Positions 50,075 to 60,372 of a DNA stretch of 64,000 nt are shown piece by piece. Numbering within the stretch: position 1 is the stretch's first letter; the number at the start of each line of letters is the position of its first letter. The position numbers and the translations under genes were made by a program. The notes beneath the pieces are model-generated. The model did not search any database and was not told where the DNA came from. It was given only the letters and a program-made list of their open reading frames with translations. The DNA is from Helianthus annuus (Eukaryota; Streptophyta; Magnoliopsida; Asterales; Asteraceae): positions 169,242,265 through 169,306,264 of the forward strand of contig NC_035437.2 of assembly GCF_002127325.2 (NCBI RefSeq). The letters are read 5' to 3'.

Positions 50075-52909
50075 TTATGGAGGATCATAGAGATGCAACT
50101 CACCTCCAAACACACTTTCGCGGGCTGTAGCACCACTATATGTATCGCCCAAATCAACCCGAAAACCCTTATCTCTTTCAAAACCTCTCAATTCTTCATC
50201 TAGCGTTTTGAATCTCCATTCCCCGTATTGAAATCTATCCCCACACTTAGGTTTGCTCAGTGTCGCAATCCTAGATTCTAAACGCTCCACCCTCTCCTCC
50301 AATTCCTCTAACTTTCTATCCGGTGGGTCCCCACACTTAAATTCTGTCACTTTCTCTAAACTCGCATCACTCACATCCTTCTTCTCATCTCTCTCGTCAT
50401 TCTCACACTCCCCCACTGACGAAACCAAATGCACTCTATCACTATGCCCTTTCGAACTCATAACCTCGAAAACTACTGATTCCTCGCCCGCTCTAAGTGT
50501 GATGGTGCCTAAAAAGACATCTATGAGAGCTTTAGCGGTGTTCAAGAACGGGCGTCCTAAGATTAACGGTACGTTTTCATCGGCTTCCATGTCGAGAATG
50601 ACGAAGTCAGCCGGAAAAACGAACTTGTCCACCTTAACAAGCAAATTCTCAACAATTCCCCTCGGGTGTTTCACGGACCTATCAGCTAAGGACAATGTCA
50701 TTCGAGTAGGGGAGAGCTCGCCTAAGTCTAGCTTCTCATAGAGAGAAAAGGGCATCAAATTAATGCTAGCACCTAGGTCTGCTAAGGCTCTAGTGTTCGT
50801 GTGACTACCGAATAGACAAGGAATAGTGAACACACCGGGATCGGTAAGCTTTTCGGGTAACTTATTTGAAACGATGGCCGAACACCCTCCATGCAATGGG
50901 ACATTAGACAACTCACCTAATTTCTCTTTATTCTTAAGAAGGTCCTTCAAAAATTTTGCATATTTCGGCATGGACTGGAGTGCCTCTATAAACGGAAGAT
51001 TAATCTTCAATTGCTTGAAGATATCTAAGAACTGCCCGTATTCCCTCGAGTATTTTTGATTCTTAAGACGTGAGGGAAATGGAACATACGCATGATTCAC
51101 ATAGGGTGAAGGCCTAACGTCTATGGGCGTTTTCTCAACTTTCTTCTCACTTTGAGACTCACCGGGCTGTGCGGTACTTGCTGGGCTTAGCCTCTTTTGC
51201 ACTTTGCCGGGAGCCTCCATCTCTATCACTTCATCTATAATGTCTCCATCCTCATCAACCTCTCTCTCTTCTACGCTCGGGTTCCCTACGGTTCTGCCAC
51301 TACGAGTGGTAATGGCTTTTACATGAGCGTTCGGGTTAGGTTGGGTGTTGGCTGCAAACTGACCGGGTAATCTTTCATCTAACTTCCTAGACATATCACT
51401 TACAACCCTAGAAAGGTCTTGGACCGCAGCTTGGTGATTCTTAAGCATAAGATCATGTTCACTAAGTTTCTTTTGGGTATTTTGATCCCTAACAATTAGT
51501 TGACTCATCATGGACTCCATTCTTTCCATGCTACCCCCTAAATCGAAACTTGAACCTGGGCCTGTTTGAATCTGATTATTTGACCCCCCATCCTTAACTT
51601 GCCCATTTAAACCCCCACTAAAAGGCGAACCTAGACCTCTATTTGGATTTTGAGCTATTTGAAAACCAGGAGGTCCATTTGAGCGAAAAGTGTTATTATT
51701 ATTAAAACTATTATTATTATTTCGCCAACCCGAGCTAAGATTATTGTTACCAAATCCGCTAGACTGACCTCTACCAAAACCTCCTCCTAAATAATCACAT
51801 TGCTCCTCACCAACTAGTAAAGGACATGCACTCGTGTCGTGACCACCTCGACAAAACTCACACTTATCAACCTTAGCTCTAATCTCCTTAAGCTCTCGAG
51901 TGATGTTCTCCAAAACAGAGGCTAAACTAGGGTCCATGGTGACATGGTTCACTCCATGGGCGAGTGCACTAGTAGTGGTGTGGGAATTACCACTTTGATA
52001 CCTCTGATCGGATTGTGCTTGGGATTGAGACTGAGCAAATGCCTCAAAACGCTCTCTACACTCAGCTACTGTAAGAATACCCATCATGTGCCCCCCCGCA
52101 TTAGTGTCGAACCTCTCACGAGTCTCTTGGGTGAGACCGTTATAAAATTTCTCACATAAAGCCCAATCAGAAAGACCATGCTGGGAGCAACGAGCACAAA
52201 GGTTTTGGAAACGCTCCCAAGCAAGGTAGTAAGGCTCGTCGGGCTCCATGCGAAAAGAGTGGATTTGGTCCCTAAGACGTGCGGCTTTAGCGGGCGGGAA
52301 ATACTTATTCAAAAAGGCTTGACGAAGCCCCGCCCATGTGGTGAAGGTACCGGTTGGTTGAGAGTCCAACCAAGTAGCCGCACGGCCAGCTAGTGAAAAC
52401 GGGAAAAGCTGTAAGTAGGTGGCATCGTTGGGTGCACCGCTAAGGCTAAAGGTAGCTAGCATCCTAGAGAAACGGTTAATGTGGGCTGGGGCGTCCTCAT
52501 CATCTCGGCCATGGAATTGGATACTATTGGTGATGGCCTGCATGGCATAAGATGGAATTTGCCATGAATTTTCATTAACTATGGGTGGAACGGTAATGGG
52601 TGAGGCGAGGCCAGTGAAATTTTGGGTGGCTTGCTGATGGACGGTTTGCCTAGGGTTGGCCATTGGTTCCAAGTTTTCTGAATTACTAGAGGTACTAGAA
52701 GTAGGACTATTGGGTGGGGAAACCTTGGGTGAAGTTTTAGGTGAACGGTTTGGCGAAGGTGGTGGTGTGGGAGGCGGGGTGGGTAATGGGGTGGAATCAA
52801 AGTTGGGAAAACGAGAAAAGGATGAAGAAGCAACCTGAGGGCCTTGGCCCAACTGAGATGATGACTGCTTGACTGGTGGTGGTGGTCCGTGCGAGCGCAG
52901 ATGTGGCAT
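50075..52909 (-). CDS. Gag-protease polyprotein, 944 aa, intact
   Basis: One uninterrupted ORF. Residues 1-100 are Pro/Ser-rich; 110-295 hold a Ty3 gag core (FPFSLAGRAATWLDSQP, YNGLTQETRERFD); 350-362 form a CX2CX3HX4C knuckle; 365-440 are Gly/Asn-rich; 640-670 include a conserved Athila segment (LPFIEALQSMPKYAKFLKDL). The retropepsin follows with DLGAS at 711-715 and LILGRPFL at 782-789. The C-terminus is acidic/charged and ends in LHLYDPP without any RT. Gag packages RNA and the protease would process it. Integrity together with near-identical LTRs suggests recent selection or very recent insertion. Confidence 0.9.
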   Translation of the reverse strand: MPHLRSHGPPPPVKQSSSQLGQGPQVASSSFSRFPNFDSTPLPTPPPTPPPSPNRSPKTSPKVSPPNSPTSSTSSNSENLEPMANPRQTVHQQATQNFTGLASPITVPPIVNENSWQIPSYAMQAITNSIQFHGRDDEDAPAHINRFSRMLATFSLSGAPNDATYLQLFPFSLAGRAATWLDSQPTGTFTTWAGLRQAFLNKYFPPAKAARLRDQIHSFRMEPDEPYYLAWERFQNLCARCSQHGLSDWALCEKFYNGLTQETRERFDTNAGGHMMGILTVAECRERFEAFAQSQSQAQSDQRYQSGNSHTTTSALAHGVNHVTMDPSLASVLENITRELKEIRAKVDKCEFCRGGHDTSACPLLVGEEQCDYLGGGFGRGQSSGFGNNNLSSGWRNNNNSFNNNNTFRSNGPPGFQIAQNPNRGLGSPFSGGLNGQVKDGGSNNQIQTGPGSSFDLGGSMERMESMMSQLIVRDQNTQKKLSEHDLMLKNHQAAVQDLSRVVSDMSRKLDERLPGQFAANTQPNPNAHVKAITTRSGRTVGNPSVEEREVDEDGDIIDEVIEMEAPGKVQKRLSPASTAQPGESQSEKKVEKTPIDVRPSPYVNHAYVPFPSRLKNQKYSREYGQFLDIFKQLKINLPFIEALQSMPKYAKFLKDLLKNKEKLGELSNVPLHGGCSAIVSNKLPEKLTDPGVFTIPCLFGSHTNTRALADLGASINLMPFSLYEKLDLGELSPTRMTLSLADRSVKHPRGIVENLLVKVDKFVFPADFVILDMEADENVPLILGRPFLNTAKALIDVFLGTITLRAGEESVVFEVMSSKGHSDRVHLVSSVGECENDERDEKKDVSDASLEKVTEFKCGDPPDRKLEELEERVERLESRIATLSKPKCGDRFQYGEWRFKTLDEELRGFERDKGFRVDLGDTYSGATARESVFGGELHLYDPP

Positions 52910-53054
52910 CCACTACAAGCAAAGACCTGAACACAAGAAAAGCAGACAGAAGTTACTACGACTCAAGATGAAAACAAAAGACACAAAACAAAATAAAACA
53001 CGTAGCACGTATTTGTCACTGAAATCTATCAAAGCTAATGAACGCAATTGCCAA

Positions 53055-53075
53055 GAGTCCCCGGCAACAGCGCCA
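53055..53075 (-). other. Primer binding site (minus strand), tRNA-Asp type
   Basis: On the minus strand TGGCGCTGTTGCCGGGGA lies six bases inside the 5' LTR (53082-54811), one base different from the site of the other Athila element. Confidence 0.8.
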
Positions 53076-53081
53076 AAAACT

Positions 53082-54811
53082 TGATGTGTGCTAAACAGAC
53101 TATAAAAATTAACTAAATTAGACTCTCTAAGCTAGACACTAAAAAGCTTTAATTCTAGACTCGACCTAAAACCACACAATCGACAAGTGTACCGATCAAT
53201 GTAGTATAACCTAGGAAGTCCGGATATCGAACCACAGGACTCTATGTATCACGCAAATTAGACTCTAACAGACACTGACAAACACGACTAAGACTTGTTT
53301 ATTTGTTTTGGGGGGGGGGGTTACGGAAAAATCTAGGAAATCTATATTAAACTACTAAATTAAACTAGAACTAGACTAAAGACGAACGTAGACTGTGAAC
53401 TTTACTTATATGAGAACGAGACCACCTAGACAAGAATCCTAGATTGTTTTTAAGAGATTACCGATTAAGTTAAATGCACGAGTTATGGAACCGGGATCGT
53501 AAAGTACTAAACCTATTAAGAACCAACGAGGCCCCTCGACCCTTCTCAAGGAGAAACCTGTGGAACTACCTAGGCCGTTAATCCTACCGGTTATTAGACG
53601 CCTTTCCAGTTGTCTAATTATTGTGTAAGTACCCTAATGTTGACCTATTCTTTTCCAATCCTAGGTCTAGGGTAGTTTGAAGTAATTAATTTGACTTGAT
53701 AGACTAATAAGACCGACAGGTAAACCAAGACATAACCTTTCCCAAGGCCTATCTAAAGCAATTCGCCGGGTAAGACCTACCAATAGCCCCTCACTTCCCA
53801 GGTATTAGGACTAGTAGAACACTAAGACATAGCAAATAATTACTAGTTACTTCTAGGGTTTATTGGCCAATTCTCCCTAAAGAGTATAGGTTTTCTTATG
53901 TGATATAGACACTCACCGAAATCCTAAACCCTAATATGACTCTATGTTGTGATATAGACCGTCACTAAGAATCATATGAAGCAAGTAATAACAATAAACC
54001 AATTCAAAGCATGCATATACATCAAATCATTAAATCAAACCTTTTACAAATCACAACCAATCCATAAACATCATGCAAATAACATAAACCGGTAAAAACG
54101 TTATATCAATCCATTCATCAAAGTCTAGGCGGTTTATAAGTTTAGCCAAGCATACTAAAACATGAAAACAATTCAAAGAAATCTAAACCGGAATTCATCA
54201 TCACAAGTTTCGTAAGAAAAGTTAAGAATAGAGAACTAGAAAACCCGATTAGATCTTCAAGCCTTCTTCCCCGAACTTGTGCCGATGATTCCTAGGCTTC
54301 AAGAACTCCAAAATTGCTCCAAGAATGCTCCAAGAGTCGCCCAAGATACCCCAAGGTCGAATTAGGGTTTTTTCCTCAGTTTAGGATGTTTATATATGAC
54401 TTTCCAAAATAACCCTTTACTAAATTCGTAATAATTATCAATCAGGACGTTCTGGCTGGCCGCCAGAAACTCAGGGACAAGGTGGTGGGGTGCCACCTTG
54501 TTTTTCAGCCCATTTACTAACTTCAGACTCTCGCCAGGTGCCAGAAACTTGCTCAGTAGGTGATGGGGTGCCAGAAAGTGACTCTTCAGCTTTTAAACTT
54601 TATTTCAACTCTTCAACCTTTCCAACATGCTCCAAGACTTGACACTTCAATATTTTAACTCGTTTTGCTCGGTTTCTCGCATATTTGAGCATCAAGACCT
54701 ACGAAACACGATTTGATCAATAGTATACATATTCTAACGAAAATCAAAACTAAATATAACGAAAACTATACAAACTTTACACGAATAAATGATGTATTTT
54801 GCAGTACATCA
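53082..54811 (-). repeat. 5' LTR (minus orientation) of the non-autonomous element
   Basis: 1730 bp, near-identical to 44516-46245, with the same paired GC-rich words (about 54450-54580) and the 11-base G run (53310-53320). TSD ATGGC follows. Confidence 0.92.
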
Positions 54812-55761
54812 ATGGCGGTGCTTGGTTCGGCCGAAAGCAAGAAGAAGAGAAGGAGAGGAAAGTGTGTGTGTAGTGTGTGAAGTTGTGAAGGTTATGAACT
54901 CATGGTGTTAACTTATAACCATTTCAACACTTTAACTCTTGGTTATTATGTCCCTAAAGCACCAACAAGATCAAATTTTAAATTGAAATAAAATCATATG
55001 GTGGGGGCCATGTTGGGCCGATTACTAGGTGGGGGGGGGGGGGGGTGGTAGCATAGGCTTGAACTAAGTTGGTTAGTTTAAGGTTAAATATCAAGTATCT
55101 AGTTAGTTATTCTAGTTACTAGATATTTATGATGTGTTATGATGTTCGGGGACCATAACTAGCTTGGTATTATCAAAACAATGCTTCTAATAATATTTTG
55201 ATGTTCCGGGTAGTGTCCGGTTGTTCGGTTAAGTACTGGTTCGTTAAAGTGCTAAATCGCACCATTTAGTGTCCTTTATGTCCCCTTTTGTAACACTTTC
55301 AATTCCCGACACCTAGGGAAGTATTCTGGATGATGAAACATAAATTCTGCATGATAATTATGTGTTAAAAGCTGATTTATAGCTGAATTTAGTGAAATTC
55401 TGCACTTAAGGTGCGTTTCGGGTGCTTTTTAGTGCGTATTTTAGCTTCCGGATGGTCTATATATAAACCCTTGTATGTACTCTTGGGTTTTAATGCATTC
55501 TTGTCGTTGGACCTACACCTAGGCCTCAATTCTATTGTCTAACTGCTTTCTGCAGAACTGTCGACACAATGTGTCTTACCGGTGAGTTTACTAGTATTTT
55601 TGACGCAACGCTATCATAAAGTAATTCTTGTAGTATAAAGCGTGCATGAATTCACTTGTTTAGTATGTAATCAAACAATGTTGACATTTAAGCACATAGT
55701 TGCAGTCATTAAATAATAATTAAAGTGTACGGAAATTACCAGTTTGGTGCCAGTTGTCACA

Positions 55762-56096
55762 TCTAGGCAATTAAAAATCTTCATAAACTAAATCACACGT
55801 TATATGTTTACATTTAAGAGATATACAGTCAAGAAAATCAAGAGCAATGGTGATATATATGCGGATTAGACACCAAAAAATAAACACTCAAAAATGGCTA
55901 CAATTTAAGGAATATGTTTAGTGACGGCATCAGATTCCTAATTGTTGGAGAAAGGTCTGGTGGCAAGAAAAGCTGCTTCCAGGAGGTTGTCAAGTGTTTT
56001 CGCTCGACGATTCCGTTCTTGGGTGGTTGGTTTGGCCCTTGTTCCTGTAACTCGAATCCTAGCCCGGTATATCCCATTTTAGTTTTACACCATTGT
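55762..56096 (+). repeat. 371-bp satellite, block D
   Basis: It resumes after TCTAG within the same unit that was broken at 42060 and runs to 'ttttacaccattgt', where the next element begins. A frame starts at 55914 and is cut by the insertion. The array is not seen again to the right. Confidence 0.9.
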
Positions 56097-56262
56097 TGTC
56101 ACACCCCCAATATACCACATGCGGAAACCCCGCATGGCGTGTGACGTACCAAGATCCAGCAACCAATCACATTGAACTATTTACAAGATAATATATAAAA
56201 GTTCTCAATTATTGCGTTATAGTATTCTCAAAACAAAACATAACTTAAAGCTTAACATGTTC
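56097..56262 (-). repeat. Terminal LTR fragment fused to gag
   Basis: It matches the first 165 bp of 57440-59681 (both start tgtcacaccccc on the plus strand). Homology stops at 'aacatgttc', where gag begins, so a deletion joined gag to the last part of the 3' LTR. Confidence 0.8.
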
Positions 56263-56263
56263 G

Positions 56264-56877
56264 CAAGTTCATGAGATCGTTTTGTGTACGCCTCGATCTC
56301 AGATCCTGCCATCTTCAGATTATAGTACTCATTTTCCAGCTTTTGGATTTCGTCACGTGGGCAGTATTCTTCCCTCATCAGTTCCTTAAAGTCATCCCAA
56401 GTGGTTGCATTCGCCATTTTGATACCCAGCATTTGGACTTGGGCATTCCACCAAGTCAAGGCACCATCCTCAAGAGTGCCCGAAGCATACTTCACCCTAT
56501 CCCCAGCAAGACAGTTACACATAGCAAAAACCGACTCGGCCTTCTCGAACCCACAGAGTAGTCCCACTGCTCCTTCAGTCCCACTGAATGTCTGTGGTTT
56601 ACAATCCATGAACGTCTTGAACGTATAAGCAGGCAGATTGTTCTGGTTCTGGTTCGCGTGTTGACCTAAAGACGAAAGAAAATACAATGCACGAGTAAGA
56701 GTCAAGTACACGATGCAGGGATAAAGAGCGTTTGGTACATATCATACCCGCCTGCTGAGCCGTTAAGGCTTCAGCCACACGAGTATTGATCAAATCGGTT
56801 AAATCTGCCTGGGACATAACAATGTTGCCACGTCCACCACCGCGACCACCACCACGTCCACCGTTTCGTCCGCTCAT
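56264..56877 (-). pseudogene. 5' part of a Ty3 gag with an 82-bp intron, truncated
   Basis: Minus strand. The start MSGRNGGRGGGRGGGRG is at 56877. Exon 1 (56877-56748) ends in LTAQQAG. A GT...AG intron of 82 bp spans 56747-56666. Exon 2 (56665 to about 56262) opens with QHANQNQN and contains the gag core (FKTFMDCKPQTFSGTEGAV, GALTWWNAQVQ, EEYCPRDEI). Splicing restores one frame; without it the frame stops or runs into unrelated residues. The knuckle, protease and pol are absent because of the fusion to an LTR fragment. Confidence 0.75.
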
Positions 56878-57423
56878 GATTCTATATAAGAAGAGTGAAA
56901 ATAAAGTTAAGGGTCGGGATTGAGTAGGAGTCAAACATCGCTATGACTTCTACAGGTTACTAAGTCCTACCATTACGTCCGACAATGGAACAGAACCCCT
57001 TTCACACTCGTTAAGCCTTACTGGGACTCACATGCACCCCACATTATTATTATGTGTGCACCCATAATGATAATGCGATTTGCATGTTTATCTCAGCTCC
57101 TCTCAATTCGCGTTAAAAGGTTCCTCAAATTCGAGCAACAAGACAAAAGACATCACAAACATGGATCACGAAAGTCTAGAGAAAATGTCACACTATCAGT
57201 CACATAACGTAGGCAAATAACGCATGAATTCATACTGTAGTGCTAAGTGTGCAATCATATGTAATGTCATACATGGATGTACACTGGTTATGCTGTGCAG
57301 TAAATAAATAAATAAGAGACGAACCTTGCAATCTGGTGCTGAGTGTCATGGTCGATTTCAGAACTGTTCGGTTATAGTCTGGTTTTATAAAAGCATTTTA
57401 AAACCTAGTTCACTATAACCAGT

Positions 57424-57436
57424 GGCTCTGATACCA
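57424..57436 (-). other. Primer binding site (minus strand), initiator tRNA-Met type
   Basis: On the minus strand TGGTATCAGAGCC lies three bases inside the LTR at 57440-59681. Confidence 0.85.
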
Positions 57437-57439
57437 AAC

Positions 57440-59681
57440 TGTCACACCCCCAAAATACCACATGCAGCAACCCCGCAAGGCATGTGATGTACCAGGATCC
57501 AGCCACCAATCACATTGAACTATTAACAAGATAATATATAAAAGTTCTCATTTATTACGTTATAGTATTCTCAAAACATAACTTAAAGCTTAACATGTTC
57601 AGCGGAAGCATAATGTAAATCGTTGTTCAATTGTTCACAAGTTAAATAAAAGAAAACCAATAGTCTTGTCACATGTTTCCAAGTTTCTCGTCCCATGACC
57701 ACTCCAGCAAATCCAGACAGCAAGTTCCATATCCAAGAATCTAACGACCTGCGAGCATGCAACAAGTGTATCAGCACAAAGCTAGCGAGTTCACAGTGTT
57801 TGTAAAAAACGTTTAGTTGCCAAGTGTTTAATTCAGTTTAATAACAATGTTGATAATAACTCGAGTACCGCAAGATGGCGTTAGTTTGTTTGCCCGTCCC
57901 CAATGCCCCTATCAAACATTGGTCATGATTTAAGGTCATTAGGTCATGCCCGTCCTCTCAGGTACGGTGTGAGGTTGCCAAGCCTAATAGCCCTATCAAC
58001 TTATACCCTGTTACCTCTCAGGTAACTAATTCGGTATAAGATGGGACTTAAGGTGATAGGAGTGAGTGTATTATCCAACATCCCCGTTTTAACCCAGAAA
58101 AGACGTATTCCTCTCAGGAATACCCGTTTGATTGTCCCACCCACCGGGACGCATGCTCAAGAGAAGTGAACTCACCTTAGGTTTGCTCGGTTGGTTAAGT
58201 TACTTGTTCGAGCTAGTCAACCAATCCTAACATGGTTACCTTTCACCATTAGTTTCGTATTCAAATTCGGCACACAGTTTTTCACATATATGTACAAGTA
58301 ATGTGCAATAATACATGTATTCACATTCAACACCCTATGCACGAAGTCTAGCTTTTCAATACGTTGCATGGTAATATAATACATTGTTCAACATGACAAC
58401 CAGAAGTGCCCAACAAGTGTGCGATCCCTTATGTACTCCGGACCAAACCTGTGGTGTGCGGCCCATATATATGACTTGTTTGGGTAGTGTGCGACTAGGT
58501 TCCGAGTGTGCGATTCCCTTCCAATCGCACAGTCCATAATGGGTCTGAGTCGAACAAGTGTGCGGCCCAATTAAATGATGTAGCCGAATCGGTTTAAGGG
58601 CCCATCATGTGAGTGCGACCCACACTGTGCGTTTGATAGTTATCACACGAGTTTACCCAAATACAGTGTGCGATTACTTGTTTGCACAGTGTCGGTTACA
58701 CGGTACCGTAATTCATGGCAATTTCCATAACCACCCTCCCATTTACCCGATCAGCCAACATTCCATAGATCAAGTTAATCATCAATTGCCATAATCATTC
58801 TAATCATTATTCAGTTTAATCTAAACACATAATCATCATCGAGTGATCTTGCAATCATGAGCTAATTCTTATTATGAATTATTATTTAATCGCACATAAA
58901 CGGATCCTTCATATTATCATGATAAATCATCTATCCTACAATCACATAACCATTTCCATGTATGAATATATTACACTATCATCATCGAATCATTACTTCA
59001 TACAGATCTGTGATCTATACTAAACAGTGTCAGAATCACGATGACCATTATGGTATTAATCACGTAGCTTTCATCGGTATTAATCACGTAACATTCATCA
59101 TAACATCCGATCATCACTCAACATCCAGATTAACATAACAATTTATGTCTATCGGCCCTAAGTTATTGCGCATATCTATTCCACCAAGTTCTATCATTAC
59201 TATCAGACTGTGCATTAACTAAGCAAATCAATAACAATGGAGTGCCTATACTAAACCAATTAATCACACTTACCACGCGATGCAGGATGTTGAGGATGTT
59301 AAGATCGATGAAAGAGGAGAGCTTCACAGGGAAAAAGGTTGTCGTCTCAAGTAGAGGGAATTAGGGTTTCTTTGCAATTTGTGTAAATAATAACTAATGG
59401 TAATCAAACTATTATTTAGTGTGTGTCGCTAATGAGGGAGTCCAGGCTCGGGTTGGGCTTAAGTTTGGGCTGTTGGAGGCCCATGTGATTCAAGGAGTGT
59501 GCGACTAGGCTTAACGGACCGTCGAGTAAGATATGACAACTTACAATAGTATAATAATAACAATCTCATAGAGCCATCAGGTGTTTAACGTAACATACGC
59601 TCGGTTAATACGTAGTGAGACCTAAAACGTAACCATGCAAGATACGAGTCAATACTAACCTTGAAAGTTCGGGTTGTCACA
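57440..59681 (-). repeat. Full LTR of the rearranged minus-strand element (2242 bp)
   Basis: Minus-strand termini are TGTGACAACCC and GGGGGTGTGACA. The primer site follows it (57424). On its other side (59682 onward) lies purine-tract and pol-end sequence rather than a TSD. The word GTGTGCG occurs seven times (58417, 58454, 58487, 58506, 58558, 58666, 59497). No genes. Confidence 0.82.
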
Positions 59682-59960
59682 TCATCCCCAACTTGAAAGA
59701 AATTTCGTCCGGAAATTTGATAAGCAACAAGCAACTCAGATGAGTGAAGTGATAGATCAGGATGACTGTGGATTTTCCTCGGGTGCCACATCATCCCCAA
59801 CTTGAAAGGGAATTTCGTCCCGAAATTCACCAGTTGCATCAAGAGTTGATTCAGCAGTTTTGAATAGTTGATGATACTTGAGCTTCATCTGATCAATTGA
59901 GCTACGAAACCGTACTGGACGGTGATGTTTCCTTTGTGTGGAATCATACCGTATGGTGAA
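59682..59960 (-). mobile_element. Pol-end and purine-tract remnants, partly duplicated
   Basis: The minus strand carries two copies of a 'cgaaatt...tcaagttggggatgatgtg' junction (about 59681-59715 and 59788-59825), each followed by an LTR-like start. A reading RSSIDQMKLKYHQLFKTAE precedes the outer one. They are typical of the stretch between pol and the 3' LTR of Tekay-like elements. The arrangement suggests tandem or recombined elements. Confidence 0.55.
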
Positions 59961-60117
59961 ATCGTACCACACGGCGAAATTGTACCGGGTTATGGGTTTG
60001 GACGGAGGTGGTATGGCTTTGGATGGAGTGATGGGGTTGGATGATGACGGGGTAGCAGTTTGTGGATGGTATGAACAATGGTGTTGGATGGTGGTCACGG
60101 TAGTGGGTGAAGGATGG

Positions 60118-60372
60118 TGAACGATGATGTTGGATATGTTTACGGTGGTGGTAGTAGTGTGGTGGTAGTGGTGGTGAAGGATGGTAAATAGGTGTGGGTG
60201 GTGGATGATGACGATGACGATGACGATGACTATTACTACTACTACTACTACTGCTACTGCCACTGCCACTGCCACTGCCACTGCCACTGCCACTGCCACT
60301 GCCACAGCCACACTACTACTACCGCTACTAGTGCCGCTGCTACTGCCACCACTTGTACTGCCGCTGCCGCTA
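60118..60372. repeat. Compound micro/minisatellite
   Basis: GGTGGT-rich sequence passes into GATGAC repeats (60204-60230), TAC repeats (60231-60252), CCACTG hexamers (about 60259-60306) and degenerate GCTACT/GCCGCT repeats. Long open frames here (poly-Ala/Val, Asp/Tyr/Cys/His runs) are artefacts of the repeat. Confidence 0.9.

Larger units (their letters stand above)
44516..54811 (-). mobile_element. Young non-autonomous Athila-like element with gag-protease only, 10.3 kb
   Basis: LTRs of exactly 1730 bp each (44516-46245, 53082-54811) differ at only two positions that I can see (45193/53759 and 45202/53768). TSD ATGGC lies at 44511-44515 and 54812-54816. On the minus strand a tRNA-Asp-type primer site follows the 5' LTR and an AAGTGTGGGGATG purine tract precedes the 3' LTR. 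The only large ORF is gag-protease. About 3.8 kb between it and the 3' LTR holds no RT, RNase H or integrase. Recent movement must have used enzymes supplied by another element. Confidence 0.92.
42061..55761 (-). mobile_element. Solo LTR on the minus strand, split by a nested element
   Basis: The plus strand begins TGTCACACCCC and ends GTTGTCACA, so on the minus strand it reads TGTGACAAC...GGGGTGTGACA, the termini of Tekay-like LTRs. TSD TCTAG occurs at 42056-42060 and 55762-55766. Without the nested element it is 3400 bp and noncoding. The orientation rests on the termini alone. A palindromic TATATA run near 55449 could act in either direction, and a 15-base G run lies at 55031-55045. Confidence 0.82.
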
